This document shows positions 28,240 through 35,316 of a DNA stretch of 64,000 nt, piece by piece. The stretch comes from a bacterium (lineage in GTDB: Bacteria; Desulfobacterota; DSWW01). Both the position numbers and the translations under genes were made by a program. Numbering within the stretch: the stretch's first letter is position 1; every line of letters begins with the position of its first letter. Location of the stretch: NCBI GenBank assembly GCA_028277985.1, contig JANQFG010000045.1, positions 62,001 to 126,000 on the forward strand, read 5' to 3'. The notes beneath the pieces are model-generated. The model worked only from the letters and a program-made list of their open reading frames with translations, ran no database searches and was not told the DNA's origin.

Positions 28240-28782
28240 ATGTCCAGCCTGACGATTCGTACGTACCCGGATCCGGTCCTCAAGGGAGAGAGTCCTCCCG
28301 TCGAAAGCATCGACGACCGCATACGTCGCCTTCTGGACGACATGGCCGAGACCATGTACCTGAACAACGGAATCGGCCTGGCTGCCCCTCAGGTGGGGGA
28401 AAGGGCACGGCTCATCGTGGTCGATGTGCAACGAGGGGAAGCCGGGGACACCCTCCTGAAGCTCATAAACCCCAGAATCGTGGACAAGCAGGGGGAGACG
28501 AAGAGCGAGGAAGGCTGCTTGAGCTGCCCGGATCTCCTCGTCGAGGTCAAGCGCTTCGAGACGGTGACCGTCGAGGCTCTGCTGCCCGATGGAGAGGAGA
28601 CCACCATCGAGGCGGACGGGCTCCTCGCTATCTGCCTGCAGCATGAGATCGACCATCTCGACGGCGTTCTGCTCGTGGACCGGCTGTCCAGCCTGCGCAG
28701 AAACCTCTACCAGAAGAAACGTATCAAGGAAGACTCCAAGCCCCCGGACGAAGAACCCCACTCCCCCGATGCCTCCCTGTAG
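28240..28782 (+). CDS. def: Peptide deformylase
   Basis: This 180-residue metalloenzyme removes formyl groups from nascent chains. All three motifs are present: GIGLAAPQVG, EGCLSCPD (metal Cys) and QHEIDHLDG (metal histidines and catalytic Glu). The C-terminal tail after residue 160 is charged and variable. GAAAGGGG precedes the ATG. No fmt gene is adjacent, unlike the arrangement in many bacteria. Confidence 0.95.
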   Translation: MSSLTIRTYPDPVLKGESPPVESIDDRIRRLLDDMAETMYLNNGIGLAAPQVGERARLIVVDVQRGEAGDTLLKLINPRIVDKQGETKSEEGCLSCPDLLVEVKRFETVTVEALLPDGEETTIEADGLLAICLQHEIDHLDGVLLVDRLSSLRRNLYQKKRIKEDSKPPDEEPHSPDASL

Positions 28783-28801
28783 CGCATCCCCGCCCGGGAT
28801 T

Positions 28802-28822
28802 AGGGGTCAGGGATCAGGGATC
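28802..28822 (+). repeat. Three 7-base repeat units after def
   Basis: Directly after the def stop region the sequence reads AGGGGTC, AGGGATC, AGGGATC in exact 7-base register. It is the same unit as found before guaA and after the gene at 54877. Confidence 0.8.
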
Positions 28823-28844
28823 CGGCCCCGCACCACCCAACTTC

Positions 28845-29684
28845 TCATTCTTCTCTGAAGATGTCCGGACGCTCGTGTGAAAGGACGGGAATCCGGCGTC
28901 GGACCTCCTCCAGGTATTCCGCGTCGAAGTCCGCGTAGATCACGCACTCCCGCTCGGGAGCCTGAGCCAGGACTGCACCCCAGGGGTCCACGATGGCCGA
29001 ATGCCCGTGGGTTTGTCGCTTTTCATCGTGACGGCCGAACTGAGCGGGCGCCACCAGGTAGACCTGGCTCTCGATGGCGCGCGCCTGCAAAAGGGGCATC
29101 CAGTGCTCCTTGCCGGTGACCATCGTGAAGGCGGCGGGCACGAAGACGATCTGAGCACCCTTGCGCGCCAGAGCACGGTAGAGCTCCGGAAAGCGCAAGT
29201 CGTAGCAGATCGTCAACCCGAAGGTGACCCCCTCCCGGCTTACCGTGACAGGCTCCTTCCCCGGCCGGATGTATTCGGATTCCCGGTAACTCGCCCCGTC
29301 GGCCAGGGAGACGTCGAAAAGATGGATCTTGTGGTAGACAGCTGCCGCAATCGCCTCTCTGTCGACAAAGACGCTCGTGTTGTAGGGTCGCCGGTCCGAT
29401 TCTTCCGAGGATTCGACCAGGAAGCTCCCGGCCAGGATGTTGATCCCCTTCTCGCGGGCGAGCGCCTTGAGTGTTCCGAGGATCTCCCCGTCCAGACCCT
29501 GGGCAACGTGCGCGCGTTCCTCGTCCGACCCCATGAAGGCGAAGTTCTCCGGAAGGGCGACCACGTCCGCCCCATGGTCGGCGGCCTCCCGGATCCGTTC
29601 CGTGGCTCTGCGCAAGTTGTCCTCGAGGTCGTTCCTGGAGCACATCTGCACGGCCGCAAGCCGAAGCCTTCCGGTTCCAGTCAA
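28845..29684 (-). CDS. Carbon-nitrogen hydrolase (nitrilase/Nit superfamily)
   Basis: This 279-residue enzyme has the Glu-Lys-Cys triad of the superfamily: Glu in VVALPENFAF, Lys in YHKIHLFDV and the nucleophile Cys in LTICYDLRFPELYR. The KIHLFDV and CYDLRFPE forms are those of the Nit1/omega-amidase-like branch (deaminated glutathione amidase type). The substrate is therefore probably a small amide, by family inference. The start is a TTG at 29684 whose last two bases belong to the TGA stop of the upstream gene, with AGGAAGAGGGGA before it. Coupled translation is therefore likely. Confidence 0.88.
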   Translation of the reverse strand: MTGTGRLRLAAVQMCSRNDLEDNLRRATERIREAADHGADVVALPENFAFMGSDEERAHVAQGLDGEILGTLKALAREKGINILAGSFLVESSEESDRRPYNTSVFVDREAIAAAVYHKIHLFDVSLADGASYRESEYIRPGKEPVTVSREGVTFGLTICYDLRFPELYRALARKGAQIVFVPAAFTMVTGKEHWMPLLQARAIESQVYLVAPAQFGRHDEKRQTHGHSAIVDPWGAVLAQAPERECVIYADFDAEYLEEVRRRIPVLSHERPDIFREE

Positions 29685-31132
29685 TCCCCTCTTCCTCCGT
29701 TCTTGACTCCGGGACGGTGCGGCGGCATGTTCTTCAAGGCGGCCCGGTAGACTTCCAGGAATCGCCTTCTGAGGAATTCCTGCGGGTTCCCTGCATCTTC
29801 CTCATCAAGAGAGTCGAGAGGGATCACGGCTTTCGCCATCGAGCGGTGTCCCCCTGCGGACCCGTAGGAAGAGAATGCCGCACGCATCAACTCACCCGCA
29901 CTACGGGTGGTTCCATAGTTCCGGGCGGAGACCACGATCTTCCGGTCATAGACCCCCGAGACGACGGCCCACTCGATTCCCTCCACTTCGAGACAGAAGT
30001 CGGCGATGTACGGAACGATATCTTCACGGGTCAGGTCATCCAGGTGGACGTAGATAACATCATCCACAATGGATGGCTCGTGGAAGGCCTTGCTCAGCAC
30101 GCTCAGGTCCTCTTTGGGCAACTGGGGCCTCTCCATCCGTCGAATCTGCCGGTGGTTCGCCATCGGGTAGAGCGAGGAATAGGCTCGCAGGTCGCTCTCG
30201 ATCGCCTCCCGCTCCAGTAGGAGCGTGTCCGTCTTGATGCCGTAGAGCAGCGCGGTGGCCAGCTTCTGGGTGATCTTCACGTCTCCCGCATGCAGGTACT
30301 CCTGCAGAATCGTCGACGTCGCCCCGTAGTGGGGACGGATGTCCTTGAACATACAGACCGCGTTATCCGTCTCGGGATGATGGTCGATGATGACGTGCAC
30401 AGGGGGGAGCTCTTCCCGGAAATGGGAGGGCTGGACATCCAGTAAGACGATTCGGCCGTACTCCTCCAGGGCCTCGAGCCCGATCTCATTCACCTGGATG
30501 TCGAGCAGTTTCAGCATCGCCAGGTTCTCCGGTCGGGTCACCCTGCCGAAGGTGGCTATGGGAGCACTCAGCCTGTTTCTGCCCAGCAAGGTTCTCATCG
30601 CCAGCGCACTGGCGACCGCATCCGGGTCGGGATCGTACTGCACCAGGAGAAGTACACGCTCCTGATCGTGGAAGATCGAGCGCAGCGTGCGCACTTGAGC
30701 CGCACTGACCGTCTTTTCGAGCTCATTGATGAAACCGGTTCGGACGACTTCCTCCATAGCAACGGATCGAACTCTCGGATGGGAAGTGACGGCCGAGCGC
30801 TTCTTCCGCGTTCTCTCCTTGATGAACAGCGTGATGGCAATCACATCCGTATGCTCGAGGAGCGCCTTCAAAGCTCCGTCCCTCGCCTTCTCGGCGCTGA
30901 GGAACACACCGATCCGGTCGGTGGGGCAGATCTTCAGCCGCTGGTAGACCGACCTGTCACCCAGCTTGCCGCTCCTGCACTTCACACCCCGCCGGATGAG
31001 ACGCTTTTGCAGCCTCGAATCCTCGCAGAGGAACAGAACCTCCTGGCTCGGATGTTGCCCGACGAAGTAGTAGGGCAGTTCGTCGTCACAAAGGATGATG
31101 TACCGCAACCCGTCTCCTCTCCGCTCGTCCAT
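29681..31132 (-). CDS. RCK-like Rossmann domain fused to DHH/DHHA1 phosphoesterase
   Basis: This 483-residue protein has two parts. Residues 1-110 form alternating beta strands and helices like a TrkA-N/RCK domain, but without an intact glycine-rich nucleotide loop. Residues ~155-480 are a DHH family phosphoesterase: YDPDPDA (metal Asp residues 167-171), LLDVQPS, DHH at 250-252 with HPE after it, KTD, and a DHHA1 end with SAGGHRSMAKAVIP. NrnA-type relatives cleave short oligonucleotides or pAp/c-di-AMP products; which one applies is not shown. The next gene overlaps its stop by 4 bases. Confidence 0.86.
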   Translation of the reverse strand: MDERRGDGLRYIILCDDELPYYFVGQHPSQEVLFLCEDSRLQKRLIRRGVKCRSGKLGDRSVYQRLKICPTDRIGVFLSAEKARDGALKALLEHTDVIAITLFIKERTRKKRSAVTSHPRVRSVAMEEVVRTGFINELEKTVSAAQVRTLRSIFHDQERVLLLVQYDPDPDAVASALAMRTLLGRNRLSAPIATFGRVTRPENLAMLKLLDIQVNEIGLEALEEYGRIVLLDVQPSHFREELPPVHVIIDHHPETDNAVCMFKDIRPHYGATSTILQEYLHAGDVKITQKLATALLYGIKTDTLLLEREAIESDLRAYSSLYPMANHRQIRRMERPQLPKEDLSVLSKAFHEPSIVDDVIYVHLDDLTREDIVPYIADFCLEVEGIEWAVVSGVYDRKIVVSARNYGTTRSAGELMRAAFSSYGSAGGHRSMAKAVIPLDSLDEEDAGNPQEFLRRRFLEVYRAALKNMPPHRPGVKNGGRGD

Positions 31133-31413
31133 TCCGGCGGCTTCCCACAGGCCCGAGAGCCCGCCTTTCGACGGCCCGTCAGGGAGGCCTCCCCAGCCAA
31201 AATCTTATTGTATATCACTTTTTCCGCGCCATTGCCACAGACTCGTCCGGCCGGCGCCTTGCCCATAGACCGGAATTGTGGTCCTTCCGCGGAACTTTAT
31301 ACGACCGTAAAGAATCTAACAATTATAAAAAGATTATTTGGGATCCGAGCCTCCAGGGGGTGGGAAATGGGCACAAAAAGCTCGTTATTCTTGTATCTTT
31401 TCTCATTTTTGTC
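31133..31413. other. Divergent intergenic region, mostly uncharacterised
   Basis: The spacer lies between the RCK-DHH gene (minus) and the small HTH gene (plus). It turns AT-rich after 31290. On the minus strand around 31198-31215 there is TATACAAT-like sequence that may serve the RCK-DHH gene, without a good -35. I see nothing else in it. Confidence 0.3.
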
Positions 31414-31442
31414 TTTACAACGCAGTAAAGAAGTGTTATGAT
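31414..31442 (+). promoter_or_regulatory. Sigma-70-type promoter for the small HTH gene
   Basis: TTTACA at 31414-31419 and TATGAT at 31437-31442 are separated by exactly 17 bases. Each hexamer matches the consensus at five of six positions. Transcription would begin near 31449, about 20 bases before the ATG at 31471. This also shows that the in-frame ATG at 31438 lies inside the -10 box and is not the start. Confidence 0.75.
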
Positions 31443-31470
31443 TAGTGTAATTTGCAGGGGAGGAAACACT

Positions 31471-31656
31471 ATGCCGGCTGTCAAGAAAGAAACCCTGTTG
31501 CGATCCAAGGACGTTGCCCACATCCTGGACCTTCCCCCGGATGACGTGATCTACTTGGCTCGAAAGGGCAAACTCCGGGGCGTCAAAGAGGGGAAGTACT
31601 GGAAGTTCAGGCTTCGGGACGTCAAGTACTATCAGAAGAAGCTGCAGAAGGACTAG
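31471..31656 (+). CDS. Small helix-turn-helix DNA-binding protein (excisionase/MerR-like)
   Basis: This 61-residue protein is essentially one winged helix: LLRSKDVAHILDLPPDDVIY (helix-turn-helix) followed by the wing ARKGKLRGVKEGKYWKFRLRD and a basic tail. This is the BldC/excisionase HTH_17 type. The start at 31471 is supported by GGGGAGG seven bases upstream and by the promoter position. It has its own promoter and no phage or integrase genes nearby. A role as a stand-alone small regulator is therefore more likely than excision. The target is unknown. Confidence 0.82.
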   Translation: MPAVKKETLLRSKDVAHILDLPPDDVIYLARKGKLRGVKEGKYWKFRLRDVKYYQKKLQKD

Positions 31657-31715
31657 CGCGCATTTTTCACGAAGCGTTCAACTACGAGCGGCGCAAGCAC
31701 GGAATCTTCATGAGA

Positions 31716-31742
31716 GGACGAAATTGGTACCCAATTTCGTCC
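31716..31742. terminator. 12-bp perfect hairpin between convergent genes
   Basis: GGACGAAATTGG, a 3-base loop TAC, and CCAATTTCGTCC form an exact 12-bp stem. It lies about 60 bases after the HTH gene stop and 120 bases after the pncB stop, in a convergent gap, which suggests a bidirectional terminator. There is no T-run on either side, so a protein-binding palindrome is the alternative. Confidence 0.5.
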
Positions 31743-31864
31743 GAGTCGCACGGGAAACGCCCATCTGCGGAACCCATTGCGAGAGCAACGAGGCATTCCA
31801 CCCAGGTCGTTCCACATCCCAGGGCTTCGTAACCTCGGCCATCGAGATTCGTACGTCACCTTCC

Positions 31865-33253
31865 TCAGGATTCGGTGCGCTTTTCATCCAGGGATAGATC
31901 AGCGATTTCCTTTCGTGTCTCTGCAAGGCGACGCTCCAGCCCGTCGGAGCAGACCACCGGATAGGTCTGCGCCGACTCCAGTCTGCAGTATTGCGGCGGA
32001 AGCCTTTCCAGGCTCTCCTGGGCGAACTCTCTCACAGAGCCCAGGGAGGGAAACCGGTACTCGAGCTCTCCTCGCTTCAGGATCTTCGTCACCAGGCCCC
32101 TCGAGTTATGACTCCGCCTCTCCTCAGCCAATGAGATCTCGTCCCCAACAAAGGCCCCCTCTTCATCGACCGAACGCCAAATCTGCTTCCTGCCCGGATA
32201 CGTCTCCTTGCCCTCGCTCAGTTTCGCAAGGGATACGACCTTCGCAGGGCCCTCCCTTTCAACCAGTTTGTAGACCGCAGAAAGGGTCGGGTGATCCTTT
32301 GAGGTCACCATCTCGGTGCCGACTCCGAACAGGTCGATCGGGGCGGAGGCGTCGACAAGGTCCCGCACTCTGTATTCGTTCAAGTCGCCGCTCACCAGGA
32401 TCTTCGCACCTCCGAGGCCCGCTTCATCCAGGACCTTTCGGGCTTTCTGACTGAGGTCCAGCAGATCCCCGCTGTCGAGCCTCACGCCCATGAGCTTCGT
32501 GCCGATCTGCCGGGCGTTTCGGACCCCCTGCAACGTGTCATAGGTATCCACGAGAAGAACCGTCGAGTCCGGGAAGACTGCGTGATATCTCTCGAAGGCC
32601 TCCCGCTCCGAGTCAAAGGCGAGCGTCCACGAATGCGCGGCGGTTCCGTAAGCGGGGATCCCGAAATCCTTTGCGGCACGCACGTTCGATGTCCCGATGC
32701 ATCCGCCGATGTAGGCGCCCCTGGCCGCCAAAACACCCGCTTCCGGGCCATGGGCCCTCCGGCTGCCGAAATCGATTACCCCCCTACCCCGCGCGGCCTG
32801 AACCACTCGAGATGCCTTGGTCGCGACCAGGGTCTGGAAGTGGATCAGGCTCAGCAGAAAGGTCTCGACCAGCTGGGCCTGGGGGAGCGGGGCACGGACC
32901 TGCAGAATCGGCTCGTTCGGGAAGACGACAGTCCCTTCCGGCACAGCCCAGAGGTCCCCTTCGAACCTGAGCCGCGAGAGATAGTGGAAGAAGTCGTCAG
33001 GTAGATGGGCAAGGGCCGGCAGGCCCCTCAAGAATTCCAGCGATTCCTCGTCAAACCTCAAATGGAGAAGATACTCGACTGCCTGCTCCAGTCCGGCGGC
33101 CACCAGGTAGGATCGTCCCGCAGGAAGGGAGCGGATGAACAGCTCGAAGGTCGCCTCTTCATGCTTGCGGTTCATGTAGTAGCCCGCAACCATGGTGAGC
33201 TGATAGAGATCGGTCATCAGTGCGGGTCGAACGCGATCTAACCCAGTGTACAT
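31865..33253 (-). CDS. pncB: Nicotinate phosphoribosyltransferase
   Basis: This 462-residue enzyme of NAD salvage joins nicotinate and PRPP. The N-terminus (ALMTDLYQLTMVAGYYMN), the region DFGSRRAHGPEAG with the phosphorylated His site, GTSNVRAAKDFGIPAYGTAA and GVRLDSGDL are all family hallmarks. It begins 6 bases after the stop of a sigma-54 response regulator on the same strand, an unusual partner. Together with nadB it gives this genome both de novo and salvage routes to NAD. Confidence 0.93.
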   Translation of the reverse strand: MYTGLDRVRPALMTDLYQLTMVAGYYMNRKHEEATFELFIRSLPAGRSYLVAAGLEQAVEYLLHLRFDEESLEFLRGLPALAHLPDDFFHYLSRLRFEGDLWAVPEGTVVFPNEPILQVRAPLPQAQLVETFLLSLIHFQTLVATKASRVVQAARGRGVIDFGSRRAHGPEAGVLAARGAYIGGCIGTSNVRAAKDFGIPAYGTAAHSWTLAFDSEREAFERYHAVFPDSTVLLVDTYDTLQGVRNARQIGTKLMGVRLDSGDLLDLSQKARKVLDEAGLGGAKILVSGDLNEYRVRDLVDASAPIDLFGVGTEMVTSKDHPTLSAVYKLVEREGPAKVVSLAKLSEGKETYPGRKQIWRSVDEEGAFVGDEISLAEERRSHNSRGLVTKILKRGELEYRFPSLGSVREFAQESLERLPPQYCRLESAQTYPVVCSDGLERRLAETRKEIADLSLDEKRTES

Positions 33254-33259
33254 CTTCGC

Positions 33260-34612
33260 CTACCGATCCTTGTACCCATAGGATTTCAGCTTGCGCCAGA
33301 GTGTATTGCGTCCGATCCCGAGCACCGAGGCGGTATGCGCCCGGTTTCCCTTGTGCTTGTTGAGGACATACAGGATGTATCGCTTCTCCATGTCTTCCAG
33401 GGTTCCTTCCTCATCGAGAGGCGGGGGGGGTGCCAACGGTTCGTCCACCGTTGCATACGGCAGGTCTTCCACCTTCAAGGTATCCCCCGAGGCGAGAGCC
33501 ACCGCCCTTTGCATGGCATTCTCGAGTTCGCGAACGTTCCCGGACCATCGGTTTCGGAGAAGCAGGTTCCCGGCCGCGGGATCGATCTTCAGGGGTGATC
33601 GTCTCGCTCTCTTCGCGTAGTTCTGGAGAAAGAACTCTGCAAGGGGAAGAATGTCGTCGGGTCGCTCCCGGAGGGGCGGAATCTGCATGGAGATTACGTT
33701 CAACCGGTAGAAGAGATCCTCTCGAAAGGCCCCACGACTGACCTCCTTCTGGAGATCCTTGTTCGTCGCCGCCACGATTCGCACATCGATCTTGTGCGCA
33801 CGATCCGAGCCGAGGGGGCGAACCTCCCTCTCCTGCAACACTCGCAGCAGCCTGACCTGGACGGGCAGAGAAAGCTCTCCGACTTCGTCCAGGAGCAGAG
33901 TACCTCCGAAGGTGACCTCGAAGAGCCCTTTGCGGGCGGACATGGCCCCTGTGAAGGCACCCTTGGTGTGTCCGAAGAGCTCACTCTCCAGGAGGCTCTC
34001 CGGAATGGACCCGCAATCGATCGCATGAAAAGGGCCGTTTCTTCTCGCGCTCTGGGCGTGGATGGCACGGGCAATCAGTTCCTTGCCCGTCCCGCTCTCC
34101 CCCTGGATGAGAACCGTTGCATCCACCTGGGAGACTCGCTTGACCAGCCCGATGATCTCCGCCATCTGCTCGCTTCTGTAGACGATCCCCTCCACCCTGA
34201 ACCGCCGTTTCAAAACGCTCGAGAGATGACGGACCTGACGCTTCAGCCTCTTCCTCTCCAAGGCGCGCTGTACGGTTCGGATCACCATGTTCGGGTCGCA
34301 GGGCCTGGCAAGCACATCGTAGGCCCCTTCCTTTGTCGCCCTTACCGCGTCCTCCACCTTCCCCTGGTGTGCCAGCACGATCACCTCTGTCGTCGCCTCT
34401 CTGGCCTTCACCCATGCAAGAACGTCGAGAGCCAAGGGTCTTTCCCGGGCCCAGAAGTCGCAGAGGACAACGTCGAAATCCTCCTCCTCCATGCGTTGGA
34501 GGGCCTGGGCGGCGTCACTGAACTCCTCCACGCCATGCCCCTTGTCGCGAAGGGAAACGGAAAGCTCCTTGCGGACAGCCTGTTGTTCATCCAGGACGAG
34601 AATGCGCGCCAT
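33260..34612 (-). CDS. NtrC-family sigma-54-dependent response regulator, atypical receiver
   Basis: This 450-residue protein has receiver, AAA+ and Fis-type HTH domains. The AAA+ domain is intact: Walker A GESGTGKE, GAFTGA (contacts sigma-54), Walker B LLLDEVGEL and the arginine region FREDLFYRLNVI. The HTH is HTASVLGIGRNTLWRKLKSY. In the receiver, acidic D8/E9 and phospho-acceptor D52 remain. However, the conserved Thr of strand 4 is Ala81 and the invariant Lys of strand 5 is Arg103 (ARPCD), so phosphorylation-dependent switching may be altered. No histidine kinase is adjacent. pncB follows by 6 bases. Confidence 0.92.
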   Translation of the reverse strand: MARILVLDEQQAVRKELSVSLRDKGHGVEEFSDAAQALQRMEEEDFDVVLCDFWARERPLALDVLAWVKAREATTEVIVLAHQGKVEDAVRATKEGAYDVLARPCDPNMVIRTVQRALERKRLKRQVRHLSSVLKRRFRVEGIVYRSEQMAEIIGLVKRVSQVDATVLIQGESGTGKELIARAIHAQSARRNGPFHAIDCGSIPESLLESELFGHTKGAFTGAMSARKGLFEVTFGGTLLLDEVGELSLPVQVRLLRVLQEREVRPLGSDRAHKIDVRIVAATNKDLQKEVSRGAFREDLFYRLNVISMQIPPLRERPDDILPLAEFFLQNYAKRARRSPLKIDPAAGNLLLRNRWSGNVRELENAMQRAVALASGDTLKVEDLPYATVDEPLAPPPPLDEEGTLEDMEKRYILYVLNKHKGNRAHTASVLGIGRNTLWRKLKSYGYKDR

Positions 34613-34839
34613 GGATCGATTGCCCTCCCCGCGGCGGAATCACGACGTCACAGAGTCGATGTTTCGGCCCCCCGGCCATGAGCCTGCGCCTGGAAGCACC
34701 CGTGCCATCACTCTACTTGGCCCCAAAACCGGCTGTCAATCTTCGTCCGGACCACTGCCGAACGGGCGGCTGTCCCCGAACTCTCCGAACTCCGCCTGCC
34801 GACACCGACCCGCCGGATCGGGCGAAGGCGGCGGGTTTC

Positions 34840-34868
34840 TTGACATGGCCCTGAACATGCTTACCTTC
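34840..34868 (+). promoter_or_regulatory. Possible promoter upstream of the 96-residue membrane protein gene
   Basis: TTGACA at 34840-34845 is a perfect -35. After 16-17 bases a weak -10 (TACCTT, 34862-34867) follows. Transcription would start ~35 bases before the ATG at 34908. The -10 is poor, so this is tentative. Confidence 0.35.
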
Positions 34869-34907
34869 TCTTCAACTTCAATGGATACCACGACCGGAGA
34901 CAAAAAA

Positions 34908-35198
34908 ATGAGTTCTTTCGACAAACGGGCCAGACGACTCGAAGCATGGACCTATATTCCGGGTCTCATCATGATATTGCTGGGCACAAGCATCTTCCTC
35001 TTTCCCGATCTGTTCGTGAGCATAGTCGCAGGGTGTTTCATCATCGGCGGTCTGCTGCTGATTCAATCCTTGAGGAGCCTGCGAAAGGCAGCGACCAGGA
35101 TTCGGACACAACTGGAGGAAAACGAAGAAGAGCAGACGTGGGAATCCTCCCCTTCCACCCTTCTTCCGAGGAAGGTCTATACGTCCTACATCAACTGA
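34908..35198 (+). CDS. Small two-helix membrane protein, unknown function
   Basis: This 96-residue protein has two adjacent hydrophobic segments (about residues 15-35 and 37-56, WTYIPGLIMILLGTSIFLF and VSIVAGCFIIGGLLLIQSL). A basic then acidic cytoplasmic tail (EENEEEQTWES) follows. The ATG at 34908 has GGAGA seven bases upstream; upstream in-frame ATGs exist but lack such a site. I do not recognise the family. It precedes the TPR/TolQ/TonB-like operon by 118 bases and might be part of it. Confidence 0.65.
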   Translation: MSSFDKRARRLEAWTYIPGLIMILLGTSIFLFPDLFVSIVAGCFIIGGLLLIQSLRSLRKAATRIRTQLEENEEEQTWESSPSTLLPRKVYTSYIN

Positions 35199-35316
35199 TC
35201 CGACCCCTTCCAAACCATGTTTGCTCGAGGCCTGATCCTTCCTCGAAGAGTCTCATTAGGCTTGCGGTATCAAGAGGTTGCTTTCATGATCCGGAGATGC
35301 TATTCAAACAGGAAGG

